This document shows, piece by piece, positions 1 through 8,592 of a DNA stretch of 64,000 nucleotides (position 1 is its first letter; every line of letters starts with the position of its first letter). Location of the stretch: NCBI RefSeq assembly GCF_900547735.1, contig NZ_URHZ01000023.1, positions 1-64,000 on the forward strand, given 5' to 3'. The stretch is from an uncultured Clostridium sp. (GTDB lineage Bacteria; Bacillota; Clostridia; Lachnospirales; Lachnospiraceae). The position numbers and the translations under genes were made by a program. Below the pieces are notes generated by a model that did no database searches, was not told the DNA's origin, and worked only from the letters and a program-made list of their open reading frames with translations.

Positions 1-213
1 CTCCCACCACCCCGTCCGCCGTCTTACAGAGGCGTCCTCGCATCTCAATTAAATCTCTAATATCCCTTTTTTCCTGAAGAAATATGTAGTATAATATCTG
101 ATGTGTGTGGACATAAGCTGCCGTTCGCGGACCGTGTTTCCGGCGGGAAAGCAAATTGCAGCGATAACCGTAATATATGGAATTTCTTTAAATAAAAACT
201 ATGAGGTGAAGGT

Positions 214-1446
214 ATGAGCAGAGCAGCAGATCGTTTATTAAAGTACGTCTCCTTTGACACTCAGTCAAAAGATGAGATGGAGCAGGTTCCGAGCACGGAG
301 AAACAGCTCGTGCTGGCAAAAGAGCTGGTGAAGGAACTGGAAGAGATGGGAGCATCCAATGTCCGTTTGAGTGAGAACGGCTACGTCTATGCGACAATCG
401 GGGCAACTACGGAGAAGAAAGTGCCTTCTCTGGGTTTTGTCGCCCATATGGATACTTCTCCGGCTCTGTCCGGCAAGGATGTGAAGGCCAGAATCGTAGA
501 GAATTACAGCGGCGGCGACATTGTCCTGAATGAGGAAAAGAATATTGTCATGAGAGTGAAGGATTTCCCGTTCCTGGTGGACTGTGAAGGGAAAGACCTG
601 ATTGTAACGGACGGAACAACGCTGCTTGGCGGTGACGACAAGGCAGGCGTAGCCGAGATTATGACAATGGCCGCATGGCTTTTAGAGCATCCCGAAGTGC
701 CCCACGGCACAATCCAGATTGGTTTCACTCCGGATGAGGAAGTTGGCAGAGGCGCTGATTTCTTTGATGTGGAAGGTTTTAAGGCGGATGTGGCTTATAC
801 GGTGGACGGAGGTCCTTTAGGAGAGCTGGAGTACGAAAACTTCAACGCGGCATCCGGACGTGTCTATGTACGCGGTGTCGGAATCCATCCGGGCGGAGCC
901 AAGAACATGATGAAGAGCGCCGTTTTAATCGGAATGGAATTCCAGAGCCTGCTTCCTGTTTTTGAGAATCCGATGTACACGGAGGGATATGAGGGATTTT
1001 TCCATCTCGATCAGTTTGCCGGAGACGTGGAGAATGCCAAGATGGATTATCTGATCCGCGATCACGATATGCAGAAGTTTGAGCAGAAAAAGGAATTATT
1101 TGCCGCAGCCGGAGATTACCTGAATAAAAAATACGGCGAGGGAACCGTTGAAGTCAAGATAAAAGATTCCTACTATAACATGAAGGAAAAAATCGAGCCT
1201 TACAAATACCTGATCGACATTGCGAAAGAAGCGATGGAGGAGAACGGCATCACTCCCGAAATCTCTGCGATCCGCGGAGGAACGGACGGAGCCAGGCTGT
1301 CCTATATGGGACTTCCATGCCCGAATCTCTGCACGGGCGGTTATAACTTCCACGGAAGATTTGAATTCATTCCGGTCCAGTCCATGGACAAGGTAGTGGA
1401 ACTGCTGCTGACGATTGTAAATAAATTTGAGGCCCTTGGGGAATAA
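214..1446 (+). CDS. pepT: Peptidase T (tripeptide aminopeptidase)
   Basis: Cytoplasmic M20B-family zinc exopeptidase that removes the N-terminal residue of tripeptides; 410 residues, the usual PepT length. Visible metal-site motifs in order are HMDTSP near residue 80, GGDDKAG near 140, PDEEVG near 175 and VDGG near 200, with a late RGGTDGARL stretch near 350 followed by FHGRFE carrying the last metal-ligand histidine. The start is set by GAGGTGAAGGT directly before the ATG. No partner gene is close: the next gene begins after a terminator, so it is probably monocistronic. The 200 bases upstream hold a TATAAT-like hexamer at 90-95 but no convincing -35, so I do not call a promoter. The family assignment is secure; substrate preference is inferred from the family. 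Confidence 0.96.
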   Translation: MSRAADRLLKYVSFDTQSKDEMEQVPSTEKQLVLAKELVKELEEMGASNVRLSENGYVYATIGATTEKKVPSLGFVAHMDTSPALSGKDVKARIVENYSGGDIVLNEEKNIVMRVKDFPFLVDCEGKDLIVTDGTTLLGGDDKAGVAEIMTMAAWLLEHPEVPHGTIQIGFTPDEEVGRGADFFDVEGFKADVAYTVDGGPLGELEYENFNAASGRVYVRGVGIHPGGAKNMMKSAVLIGMEFQSLLPVFENPMYTEGYEGFFHLDQFAGDVENAKMDYLIRDHDMQKFEQKKELFAAAGDYLNKKYGEGTVEVKIKDSYYNMKEKIEPYKYLIDIAKEAMEENGITPEISAIRGGTDGARLSYMGLPCPNLCTGGYNFHGRFEFIPVQSMDKVVELLLTIVNKFEALGE

Positions 1447-1510
1447 GAGAATTTTTTATTTCCGTGCCGGACGGCAGCGCTTGATAGTTAAATACAGACT
1501 GAAACACAGA

Positions 1511-1545
1511 AAAAACTCTGCACCGGATTGGGATGCAGAGTTTTT
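1511..1545 (+). terminator. Rho-independent terminator after pepT
   Basis: Perfect 12-bp stem (AAAAACTCTGCA paired with TGCAGAGTTTTT) with an 11-base loop. The A and T ends make it usable on either strand, but only pepT runs into it. Confidence 0.9.
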
Positions 1546-1602
1546 TGTATGGAAAAATCCCCCACCGTTCCGGAGGGAATAAAAAGCCTCCGGGTGAAAG
1601 AC

Positions 1603-1631
1603 TTGCCAGTGTCTTCCTGAAAAGATATAAT
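1603..1631 (+). promoter_or_regulatory. Sigma-A type promoter of the GHKL kinase
   Basis: TTGCCA at 1603-1608, a 17-base spacer and TATAAT at 1626-1631. Transcription would start near 1638, which leaves almost no leader for an ATG at 1640 and favours the ATG at 1676 as the translation start. Confidence 0.7.
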
Positions 1632-1675
1632 GGAATAAAATGACAGACAAGTGCGATGAAGAAACGGGGAAAATC

Positions 1676-2962
1676 ATGACGCTGAATGAATTATTTGAAA
1701 TCTGCAATACCCTGATTACCACACCCTTATCCTTTTTCCAGATTTATATGCTGACGAAAGAGTGGCGTTATTCCCGCAAGAAAACCGTAGTTATCGGCGC
1801 AGCCTCAATTCTGGCTCTGCTGGCGCTGGATTTTCTGGTTTGCAGCCGCATGGGGGTCAACAGGGCAAGGGATATTGTGTCCGTGCTCAACTTTACCACC
1901 CTGCTGTTTCTTTACCTGTTTCTTCCCAAGTATCAGGGAGGAAAATCTATCTTTATCTGCTTCAGCGTATCTTTGTCTATGTTCATCGGAAACGCCATAG
2001 CGGAGATTTTCGGCACTACGGTTATCGCTTACAGACTGCTGATTAAATGTGCCGTCTATCTGTTTATGCTGATCGTTACCTATCAATATTTCCGCCGTCC
2101 CTTTTTTACGGTCATGGAGGGGATCGAAACGGGCTGGCACAGGCTGTCCGCCATACCCGTTATGTTTTGTATTTTATTGGGAGGCGTGCTGTGGTCGAGA
2201 AATATGTACCATGACCGGGAGGTGAAGATGATTGGGCTGGTTCTCTGTTTTGCGGCCGGGATCATCTATTTGGTGCTGTATTTTACGTTCTGCAGTATAC
2301 AGGAGCAGTACAGAATGAAATCCGGCTATGATCTTTTGCAGGCGCAGATGTTTTCTCTGCAGAAACAGCTTGAAATTGTCAGGGAATCGGGAAAAGAGCT
2401 GGATATTCTCCGCCACGATATGCGCCACTATATCATGCTTTTATCGGCCTGCGTGGAACACGGTGATCTGGAGGAGGCGGGAAAACTGATGAACTCCCTG
2501 GAACTGTCCTTAGAGTCGGCCAATAAAAAGTGCCGGACCTATACTGGAAATATCCTGATTGACGCCATTTTGTCGGAATATGAGGGCCGCGCCGAAAACG
2601 GCGGTATCCGGTACGATGTGCTGCTGGCACTTCCTGAAACGCTTAAGAATAATCCGATCGAATTTGCCGTTGTTATCTCCAATGCGCTTGAAAACGCCTG
2701 CATCGCCTGTCGTAAGATTCCCGAGGGAGAGGAGCGCGTGATAAAAGTCAGAGGCAGAACGGAGGGAAAGCAGTTTTTTCTGGAAATTGCCAATACATTT
2801 ACAGGCACGGTGAGAATCGATGAAGAAAAGGGGCGGCCGGTCACGGAGCAGGCGGGGCATGGTCTGGGGACACAGAGCATTGAGGCTTTTGCAGAGAAAT
2901 ACCATGCGTATCTGAGATACCAGGCCGGGAACGGCTGGTTCCGCCTTCGCCTTGTTCTCTGA
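1676..2962 (+). CDS. GHKL-domain sensor histidine kinase (AgrC/NatK type)
   Basis: Membrane sensor kinase of the HPK10/GHKL group, which usually phosphorylates LytTR response regulators. The N-terminal half (about residues 1-205) is a string of hydrophobic segments, roughly six membrane passes. A short coiled region follows, then the H box LRHDMRHY, the N box with ISNALENAC and the G box GHGLGTQSI close to the C terminus. I chose the ATG at 1676 because it has a GGGG-type ribosome site and a proper leader from the promoter at 1603-1631; an in-frame ATG at 1640 would add 12 residues. No response regulator or peptide pheromone gene is adjacent, so this is an orphan kinase here. What it senses cannot be read from the sequence. 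Confidence 0.88.
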   Translation: MTLNELFEICNTLITTPLSFFQIYMLTKEWRYSRKKTVVIGAASILALLALDFLVCSRMGVNRARDIVSVLNFTTLLFLYLFLPKYQGGKSIFICFSVSLSMFIGNAIAEIFGTTVIAYRLLIKCAVYLFMLIVTYQYFRRPFFTVMEGIETGWHRLSAIPVMFCILLGGVLWSRNMYHDREVKMIGLVLCFAAGIIYLVLYFTFCSIQEQYRMKSGYDLLQAQMFSLQKQLEIVRESGKELDILRHDMRHYIMLLSACVEHGDLEEAGKLMNSLELSLESANKKCRTYTGNILIDAILSEYEGRAENGGIRYDVLLALPETLKNNPIEFAVVISNALENACIACRKIPEGEERVIKVRGRTEGKQFFLEIANTFTGTVRIDEEKGRPVTEQAGHGLGTQSIEAFAEKYHAYLRYQAGNGWFRLRLVL

Positions 2963-3079
2963 ATTCTCTTCCTGTTACCGGTGAATTGATCTTGCAGCCG
3001 GCTTTGGAACAGGGAGAAGTGATTTACGGTACGCCGTCTCTTATGGGAATAAATAGAAAGAGGAAGAAAGGAGAAGAAT

Positions 3080-4837
3080 ATGGCAGAGTATTTATCACCA
3101 GGTGTCTATGTGGAGGAGTTTGAGTCCGGCGTAAGACCGATGGAGGGCGTTGAAACCAGCACGGCCGGTTTTATCGGTGTGGCCGAGAGAGGGCCGGTTG
3201 AAGGACTTCCCAGGATGATTACAACTTTTTCGGAATTTAGGAGGAATTATGGAGATTATCTTCCGGCGGATGGGTTCGGAAATTATAGGTTTCTCGCTTA
3301 TGCTGTGGAGTATTTCTTTCTCAACGGAGGGGCGCGTTGTTTTGTGATGAGGGCGGCGCCGCAGGATGCAGTCTGCGCCGAAGGAGCCGCGCCGGCAGGG
3401 GATGCCCCTGTCTTATTGCTGAAAGCCAAAGATCCGGGACTCTGGGGGAACGGCATCAAGGTGTCCATAGTTCCATCCAGCAAGGCGAAAACCCAGATTT
3501 TAGAGGTGGTTGAGACGGCATCCGGCAAGTGCTATTCCGTCAAGAACGGAGCCGGTTTCAGGGAAGGAGACGTCGTTGCATTTTATGACGGAACGGGGAC
3601 GGTATTAAACCGGGTGGTTAAGAGTCAGGATAATATTCTGATCTTTGAGAAAGAGTTTGAAGAGGATGTGGTGGATAAAAGCCTCTTACCCGAGAAGATT
3701 ATCTCCACCTGTGAATTTTCCATGGAAGTCCGTTATGAGGACCAGATGGAGAACTATGATAATCTCTCATTTAACGGGGAAGCGCCGAACTTTGTGGAGA
3801 CGGGGACGGCCAAATCCAATCTCGTGTCCGTCAAGTATATGGGGGAGACGCAAGAGGAGATAAAAACTCCATTTGAACGTCTGCTGGAAGGACAGGAGGA
3901 CGCAGTGTCCATCAGTTTTTCCGGAGGGAGCAATGGAACTGTACTGGGAATGAAGGCAGATGATTTTATCGGCGCGGATAAAGGCGCCGGAAAGAGAACC
4001 GGAATACAGGCCTTTCTCGATAATGATGTCGTATCCATCATGTCGGTCCCGGGAGTCACCGATCCCAAGGTGCAGCTTTCTCTTGTGGCTCATTGTGAGA
4101 ATCTGGCCAGCCGTTTTGCCGTCCTTGATATTCCGCAGGATGCCGGAACGGTACAGGATATAAAGAGCCACAGGGATATCTTCGATTCGGCTTACGCAGC
4201 CCTTTACCATCCGTGGCTGACTGTTTTTGATCCGCTGGACAAGAGAAATATCCAGATACCGCCATCCGGTTCCGTGAGTGGAATCTATGCCAGAAGCGAT
4301 AATACGAGAGGCGTCCATAAAGCGCCGGCCAATGAGGTGGTCAGGGCCTGCGTGGGTCTGGACATACAGTTTACGAAGGAGGAGCAGGACATTCTGAATC
4401 CTGCGGGTGTCAATTTAATCAGGTCGTTCCCGGGACAGGGAATCCGCGTCTGGGGGGCCAGGACGGCCTGCAGCGACGCAACATGGAAGTATATCAATGT
4501 GAGGCGCCTTTTTATTTTTATAGAGGAATCCATAAAAGCCAATACAAACTGGGCAGTATTCGAGCCGAACGATGAAACACTTTGGATCAGGGTCCAGAGA
4601 ACCATTGAGGTATTCCTTACCGGCCTCTGGAGAAACGGAGCCCTTGTGGGAGCTTCACCTGCTGAGGCGTTTTATGTCAACATAGGAAAAAGCACAATGA
4701 CTCAGGATGATATTGACAATGGAAGGCTAATCTGCATGATTGGAGTTGCTCCTGTCAGACCTGCTGAATTTGTAACTTTCAGAATTACCCAAAGAATGGG
4801 TGATTCCAGGCAGCAAGAGGAGGCAATGGAGCGTTGA
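3080..4837 (+). CDS. Contractile tail sheath protein (phage/eCIS type)
   Basis: Sheath subunit of a contractile tail or extracellular contractile injection system, which contracts around an inner tube. The 585 residues begin with the family's characteristic MAEYLSPGVYVEEFESG, continue with GFIGVAERGPV, and end with the conserved sheath C-terminal domain (VQRTIEVFLTGLWRNGALVG and a MIGVAPVRPAEFVTFRI-like strand). Residues about 90-280 form a variable insertion typical of surface-exposed domains. AAAGGAG lies just before the ATG. The tube gene follows 53 bases later, as in eCIS and R-type tails. No baseplate, spike, ATPase, terminase or lysis gene is near, so the pair stands alone. Assignment to the sheath family is firm; whether it makes a working machine is unknown. 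Confidence 0.93.
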   Translation: MAEYLSPGVYVEEFESGVRPMEGVETSTAGFIGVAERGPVEGLPRMITTFSEFRRNYGDYLPADGFGNYRFLAYAVEYFFLNGGARCFVMRAAPQDAVCAEGAAPAGDAPVLLLKAKDPGLWGNGIKVSIVPSSKAKTQILEVVETASGKCYSVKNGAGFREGDVVAFYDGTGTVLNRVVKSQDNILIFEKEFEEDVVDKSLLPEKIISTCEFSMEVRYEDQMENYDNLSFNGEAPNFVETGTAKSNLVSVKYMGETQEEIKTPFERLLEGQEDAVSISFSGGSNGTVLGMKADDFIGADKGAGKRTGIQAFLDNDVVSIMSVPGVTDPKVQLSLVAHCENLASRFAVLDIPQDAGTVQDIKSHRDIFDSAYAALYHPWLTVFDPLDKRNIQIPPSGSVSGIYARSDNTRGVHKAPANEVVRACVGLDIQFTKEEQDILNPAGVNLIRSFPGQGIRVWGARTACSDATWKYINVRRLFIFIEESIKANTNWAVFEPNDETLWIRVQRTIEVFLTGLWRNGALVGASPAEAFYVNIGKSTMTQDDIDNGRLICMIGVAPVRPAEFVTFRITQRMGDSRQQEEAMER

Positions 4838-4890
4838 AAGAGCAATAGTTTTTAAAACAATGAAAAAGGAAATAGGGAAGGAGCATTATT

Positions 4891-5319
4891 ATGGCAGTAT
4901 ACCCAAGGGCGAAATTCCGTTTTAAGCTGGAAATCGATGGAATGGAGGCAGGAAGGTTCAGTGAGGTTTCCGGTTTCGACGCGGCGGTAGAACCGATTGA
5001 GTACAGGAAGGGAGATATAGCGGGAGAGGCTCCGATGAGAGTGGCGGGACTGCGTAAATACGGTGATATCACCCTGAAGAATGGGATAATCGAAGGAAAA
5101 GCCGTTTGCGGCTGGATTGAGAAGGGGACGGCCGGTGAGGTGGAGAGAAAGACCGTGACCGTAAGCCTGCTCGATGAGATGCAGAATGTAGCGGCGGTGT
5201 GGAAGATTATTAATGCATGGCCTACTAAATATTCGGCGCCTGATTTCAATGCGGACTCCTGTGAGATTGCCGTTGAGAGTTTGGAGCTGGCCCACGAGGG
5301 AATGGTAAGGGAGCCATAG
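4891..5319 (+). CDS. Tail tube protein (T4 gp19-like, TIGR02241 type)
   Basis: Inner tube subunit expected to stack inside the sheath encoded just upstream. The 142 residues match the gp19-like tail region family: an N-terminal YPRAKFRFKLEIDGMEAG strand, the FSEVSGFDAAVEPIEYRKGD motif, LKNGII, and a late WKIINAWPTKYSAPDFNA segment. An AAGGAG site precedes the ATG, and the gene is clearly in one transcription unit with the sheath. In complete contractile injection loci further tube, baseplate and LysM genes follow at this point. Here coding ends, and only about 120 bases separate the stop from a strong hairpin. A 22-codon frame (ATG at 5323) in that gap has no recognisable similarity. Confidence 0.92.
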   Translation: MAVYPRAKFRFKLEIDGMEAGRFSEVSGFDAAVEPIEYRKGDIAGEAPMRVAGLRKYGDITLKNGIIEGKAVCGWIEKGTAGEVERKTVTVSLLDEMQNVAAVWKIINAWPTKYSAPDFNADSCEIAVESLELAHEGMVREP

Positions 5320-5440
5320 ATTATGCATCCGGTTACGATGCAGGTGACTCAATATCCATATGCGAAGACCTTGAGGAAGCCGATGCAATAATCAGGAAGA
5401 ACAGAAAGAAAACGAGATTGCTTTCCATGTTCATCCCCTT

Positions 5441-5482
5441 CGAAAAGTGCTGCTGTGAATTCCGTGCCGGCAGCACTTTTCG
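5441..5482 (+). terminator. Hairpin closing the sheath-tube unit
   Basis: Perfect 13-bp inverted repeat (CGAAAAGTGCTGC / GCAGCACTTTTCG) with a 16-base loop. The T-run is inside the stem rather than after it, so termination efficiency is uncertain, but the position fits the end of the sheath-tube transcript. Confidence 0.6.
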
Positions 5483-5486
5483 TGAT

Positions 5487-5730
5487 TCTAATTCTAATAC
5501 CGAATCCAACATCAAACCTAAAGCCGATTCTAACTCTATGCTGAATCCGGCACCAAATCTAAAGCCGATTTTAACTCTATACCGAATCCGGCACCAAATC
5601 TAAAGCCGATTCTAACTCTATATCGAATCCGGCACCAAATCTAAACCGATTTTAACTCTATACCGAATCCAGCATCAAATTAAAAGCAGGTTCTAATTCT
5701 AATACTGAAACCAATGTCAAACCCCAGAAG
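5487..5730. repeat. 41-bp tandem repeat, about six copies
   Basis: The landmark GAATCC (later degenerate) recurs at 5502, 5543, 5584, 5625, 5665 and, as GAAACC, at 5707, giving a unit of 40-42 bp. Units contain CACCAAATCTAAAGCCGAT and TTAACTCTATACC with few changes; the central copies are nearly identical and the outer ones decayed. The unit is not a multiple of three and stops occur, so it is not coding. There are no unique spacers, so it is not CRISPR. It lies between the sheath-tube hairpin and the biotin promoter. Confidence 0.88.
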
Positions 5731-5754
5731 ATATTTTCAGACATCGGATATAGC

Positions 5755-5787
5755 AATGTTAACTTATTTAAATATAAGGTTGACAAT
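5755..5787. promoter_or_regulatory. BirA operator 1
   Basis: AATGTTAAC, 15 bases, GTTGACAAT: an imperfect palindrome of the form recognised by the biotin repressor BirA in Firmicutes. Its right arm contains the -35 hexamer of the bioY promoter. Confidence 0.85.
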
Positions 5788-5808
5788 CTGGCCTGCAATT
5801 GGTAAACT
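5780..5808 (+). promoter_or_regulatory. bioY promoter
   Basis: TTGACA at 5780-5785, 17-base spacer, TAAACT at 5803-5808. The -35 is inside BirA operator 1, and the expected start near 5815 is the first base of operator 2. Confidence 0.85.
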
Positions 5809-5814
5809 TTATTT

Positions 5815-5849
5815 AAATGTAAACTAAAATATAAAAAGAGTTTACATTT
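5815..5849. promoter_or_regulatory. BirA operator 2
   Basis: AAATGTAAAC, 15 bases, GTTTACATTT: perfect 10-base arms with the spacing expected for a BirA dimer. It covers the predicted transcription start, 38 bases before the bioY ATG. Confidence 0.92.
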
Positions 5850-5886
5850 AGATGATCTTATCAAACAGGAATTAAAGGAGGAGAAC

Positions 5887-6462
5887 ATGTTACAAAAAGC
5901 AGAAAAACCCCTGAGGTATTCACCGGTATTGAATCTGACCTATACGGCGATGTTTACAACATTGATCGCAGTGGGTGCGTTTATCAAAATTCCGGTGCCT
6001 GTGGTGCCTTTTACGCTGCAGTTTCTATTTACCATGCTTGCGGGGCTTTTGCTGGGAGGCAAAAACGGGGCGGTCAGTGTGGCTCTGTATATGGCGCTTG
6101 GGCTGGCGGGACTGCCTATCTTCGCGGAGGGCGGCGGAATCTGGTATCTTTTAAAGCCGAGCTTTGGCTATCTGATCGGCTTCTGTCTGGCCAGTTATGT
6201 GACGGGAAAGATGGCCGAACACGGAAATCCGCTGACAATGAAAAGACTTCTGGCAGCAAATTTTACGGGGCTTTTTATCGTCTATGGCGTGGGGATGATT
6301 TATTACTATATTATCTGTAATTTTGTGATAAACACACCGATAGGAGTATGGCCGCTGTTTCTTTACTGTTTCATATTGGCAGTCCCGGGAGATATCTGTT
6401 TATGCATTTTGGCAGCTTATCTGGTTAAGCGGGTCCAGCCGGTAATGAAAAGAATGAGATAA
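5887..6462 (+). CDS. bioY: Biotin ECF transporter substrate-binding subunit
   Basis: BioY is the membrane S component that binds biotin and works with the shared energy-coupling module EcfAAT, encoded elsewhere. The 191 residues include the family's early FTTLIAVGAFIKIPVP and VPFTLQFLFTMLAGLLLG segments, a glycine-rich LGLAGLPIFAEGGG loop, and SFGYLIGFCLAS, with about six membrane segments. AAAGGAGG precedes the ATG. It is the first gene of a bioY-bioD-bioA unit under two BirA operators, so uptake and late biotin synthesis should be repressed together when biotin is sufficient. Confidence 0.96.
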   Translation: MLQKAEKPLRYSPVLNLTYTAMFTTLIAVGAFIKIPVPVVPFTLQFLFTMLAGLLLGGKNGAVSVALYMALGLAGLPIFAEGGGIWYLLKPSFGYLIGFCLASYVTGKMAEHGNPLTMKRLLAANFTGLFIVYGVGMIYYYIICNFVINTPIGVWPLFLYCFILAVPGDICLCILAAYLVKRVQPVMKRMR

Positions 6463-6524
6463 GGTTAAAAGAGAGCGGATAACATCAAAGAAATTGAAAC
6501 ATTACAGAATGAGGTGAACTGAAT

Positions 6525-7208
6525 ATGAGCAAGAGTATCTTTATTACAGGAACCGGAACAGACATTGGAAAAACCTTTGTGACGGGCCTGATTGTGAAAA
6601 AGCTGAACCAAAGCGGGAGAAGCGCGGCATATTATAAAGCGGCCATGAGCGGGAACAGCCGCGGCGGGGACGGGAATCTGATTCCGGGTGACGCATGGAC
6701 CGTCAAGAATGTTTCGGGAATTGCCCAGCCGCTCAAGGAAATGTGTCCTTATGTGTATGAGCTTGCGTATTCTCCCCATCTTGCCTCCAGAATCGAGGGA
6801 AATCCGGTGCGGCTTCAGGTGGTCAGGGAGGGATTTGAGGCTGTCTGCCGCAATTACGACTATGTAACGATGGAAGGGAGCGGCGGTATTGTATGTCCGG
6901 TCTGCTTTGATGAGGCCAAAATCCAGTTGGAGGATATTATCAGAGAACTGAAGCTGTCCTGCCTGATTATCGCAGATGCGGGACTCGGCACAATTAACGA
7001 TGTGGTCCTCACCTGCGAATATATGCGGGCCCATGATATTCCGGTGAAAGGAATCATTTTCAACCATTTCCATGCAGGAAATGTGATGGAGGAGGATAAT
7101 CGGAGGATGTGCGAATACATGACGGGACTTAAGGTGCTGGTCTGCGTCAAAGACGGTGATACGGAGCTCGACATGGACGCAGACGAACTGGCATCCCTGT
7201 ACGAATAG
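6525..7208 (+). CDS. bioD: Dethiobiotin synthetase
   Basis: ATP-dependent carboxylase that closes the ureido ring of 7,8-diaminopelargonate to give dethiobiotin. The 227 residues start with IFITGTGTDIGKT, the BioD P-loop. KAAMSG near residue 40 follows, then MEGSGGIVCPV near 115 and a later IIFNHF segment in the position of the adenine-binding motif. The gene lies 62 bases after bioY and 18 before bioA, in the same orientation and under the same BirA-controlled promoter. Length and motif order are ordinary for the family. Confidence 0.96.
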   Translation: MSKSIFITGTGTDIGKTFVTGLIVKKLNQSGRSAAYYKAAMSGNSRGGDGNLIPGDAWTVKNVSGIAQPLKEMCPYVYELAYSPHLASRIEGNPVRLQVVREGFEAVCRNYDYVTMEGSGGIVCPVCFDEAKIQLEDIIRELKLSCLIIADAGLGTINDVVLTCEYMRAHDIPVKGIIFNHFHAGNVMEEDNRRMCEYMTGLKVLVCVKDGDTELDMDADELASLYE

Positions 7209-7226
7209 GAAAGAAGGTAAAAAAAT

Positions 7227-8411
7227 ATGATTTGGTATCCATATCAGCAGATGAAAACAATGAAACCGCCCTATAAAATCATCAATGCGGAAGGTGTTTA
7301 TCTATACACGGAGGACCAGAAACTGATTGATTCCGTTTCTTCCTGGTGGAGTGTTATCCACGGTTACAAGCATCCGGTGCTTACGGAGGCGATTAAATCC
7401 CAGGCGGACCGGTTTGCCCATGTCATGCTGGGGGGACTGACCCATGAGCCGGTGGAAAAGCTGTCTGAAAAGCTGAAGGAGTGGCTGCCCGGGGATCTGG
7501 ATTACTGCTTTTACTCCGATTCCGGGAGTGTGGCGGTGGAAGTGGCTCTTAAAATGGCGCTGCAGTTCAATACAAACCGCAAAGAGACCAGAGATAAGGT
7601 CCTGTCCCTGACCCGGTCTTATCACGGCGACACGTTTAAGGCCATGGAAGTGGGAGACGACGAGGATTATCATTTTGCATTCGGGGAGAAAAAGGATGTT
7701 ATACATATCCCAACGGAGATTCCCGCCCTGGAGGAAGCGTTTAAACAGCATCATAGCGAACTGAACTGTTTTATCGTGGAGCCGCTGCTTCAGGGAGCGG
7801 GAGGAATGCAGATGTATGATATCTCATTCTTGGAGCGGGCGAGAGAGCTGTGTGACGAATACGATGTGCTCTTGATTTTTGATGAAGTTGCCACCGGATT
7901 TGGGCGGACCGGCTTCCGTTTTGTTGCAGATCTGGTATGTCCGGATATCCTTGTTCTGGGAAAAGCACTGACGGGAGGATATATAGGACATGCGGTTACG
8001 GTGGCAAACCACAAGGTATATCAGGGCTTTTACGGCGACGATCCCGCCCTGGCGCTGATGCATGGACCTACCTTCATGGGAAATGCTCTCGCCTGCAGTG
8101 TGGCGTTAAAGTCTATCGAGCTTTTTGAAAAAGAGGACTACATATCGAAGATCAGCCGGATTACAGCCGTTACCAGAAGGGAAATGGAGGGCTTTGAGGA
8201 CAGCCGTGTAAAAGAAGTGCGTATCATGGGAGGCTGTGTCTGTGTGGAAGTCTATGATCCCGCCGTACTGGACGGATATCAGCAGTTTGCATACGAACGC
8301 GGCGTATTCAGCCGTCCGTTTTTAAATTATATGTATGCGATGGTTCCCTATATAATCACGGAACAGGAACTGGTGAAGGTGCTGGATACGATGAAAGAGT
8401 GGTTCAGGTAA
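7227..8411 (+). CDS. bioA: Adenosylmethionine-8-amino-7-oxononanoate aminotransferase
   Basis: PLP enzyme that uses S-adenosylmethionine to aminate KAPA to DAPA, the step before BioD. It opens with MIWYPYQQMKTMKPP, the substrate-pocket segment typical of BioA. It has SWWSVIHGYKHP near residue 40, YHGDTFKAM near 130, FDEVATGFGRTG near 220 and the PLP lysine in LVLGKALTGG near 250. At 394 residues it is shorter than the roughly 430 of well-known BioA proteins, but the ends look intact. It is the last gene of the operon. No bioB or bioF is found in this window, so biotin formation would need them elsewhere. Confidence 0.94.
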   Translation: MIWYPYQQMKTMKPPYKIINAEGVYLYTEDQKLIDSVSSWWSVIHGYKHPVLTEAIKSQADRFAHVMLGGLTHEPVEKLSEKLKEWLPGDLDYCFYSDSGSVAVEVALKMALQFNTNRKETRDKVLSLTRSYHGDTFKAMEVGDDEDYHFAFGEKKDVIHIPTEIPALEEAFKQHHSELNCFIVEPLLQGAGGMQMYDISFLERARELCDEYDVLLIFDEVATGFGRTGFRFVADLVCPDILVLGKALTGGYIGHAVTVANHKVYQGFYGDDPALALMHGPTFMGNALACSVALKSIELFEKEDYISKISRITAVTRREMEGFEDSRVKEVRIMGGCVCVEVYDPAVLDGYQQFAYERGVFSRPFLNYMYAMVPYIITEQELVKVLDTMKEWFR

Positions 8412-8433
8412 AAGAATATGATATGGAAGGAAA

Positions 8434-8466
8434 GGCGCTGTCTGCATAGATACAGCGCCCTTCTTT
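8434..8466 (+). terminator. Terminator of the biotin operon
   Basis: GGCGCTGT paired with ACAGCGCC across a 10-base loop, followed by CTTCTTTTCG. Confidence 0.88.
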
Positions 8467-8529
8467 TCGTGGAATTCATCGGATTTGAGGCGATTGATGC
8501 CGGGCCATTGATCCAATTCTTGTCCAGGC

Positions 8530-8558
8530 TTGCAGGTGATATAGCAAAATGTTATAAT
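8530..8558 (+). promoter_or_regulatory. Promoter of the sirtuin-like gene
   Basis: TTGCAG at 8530-8535, 17-base spacer, TATAAT at 8553-8558, 34 bases before the ATG. Confidence 0.75.
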
Positions 8559-8592
8559 AAAAGAAGGTAATAGAACCGAAGGGGGCATTGCT

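Noticed and set aside
1..213. Gene fragment at the left edge
   Set aside because: Open frames on both strands are short and without motifs; nothing supportable before pepT except a lone TATAAT-like box.
5418..5603. Short frame through the 41-bp repeats
   Set aside because: It starts inside a region before the hairpin without ribosome site and reads the repeats in changing frames.
5487..5730. CRISPR array
   Set aside because: Units are contiguous with no unique spacers and no cas genes are near.
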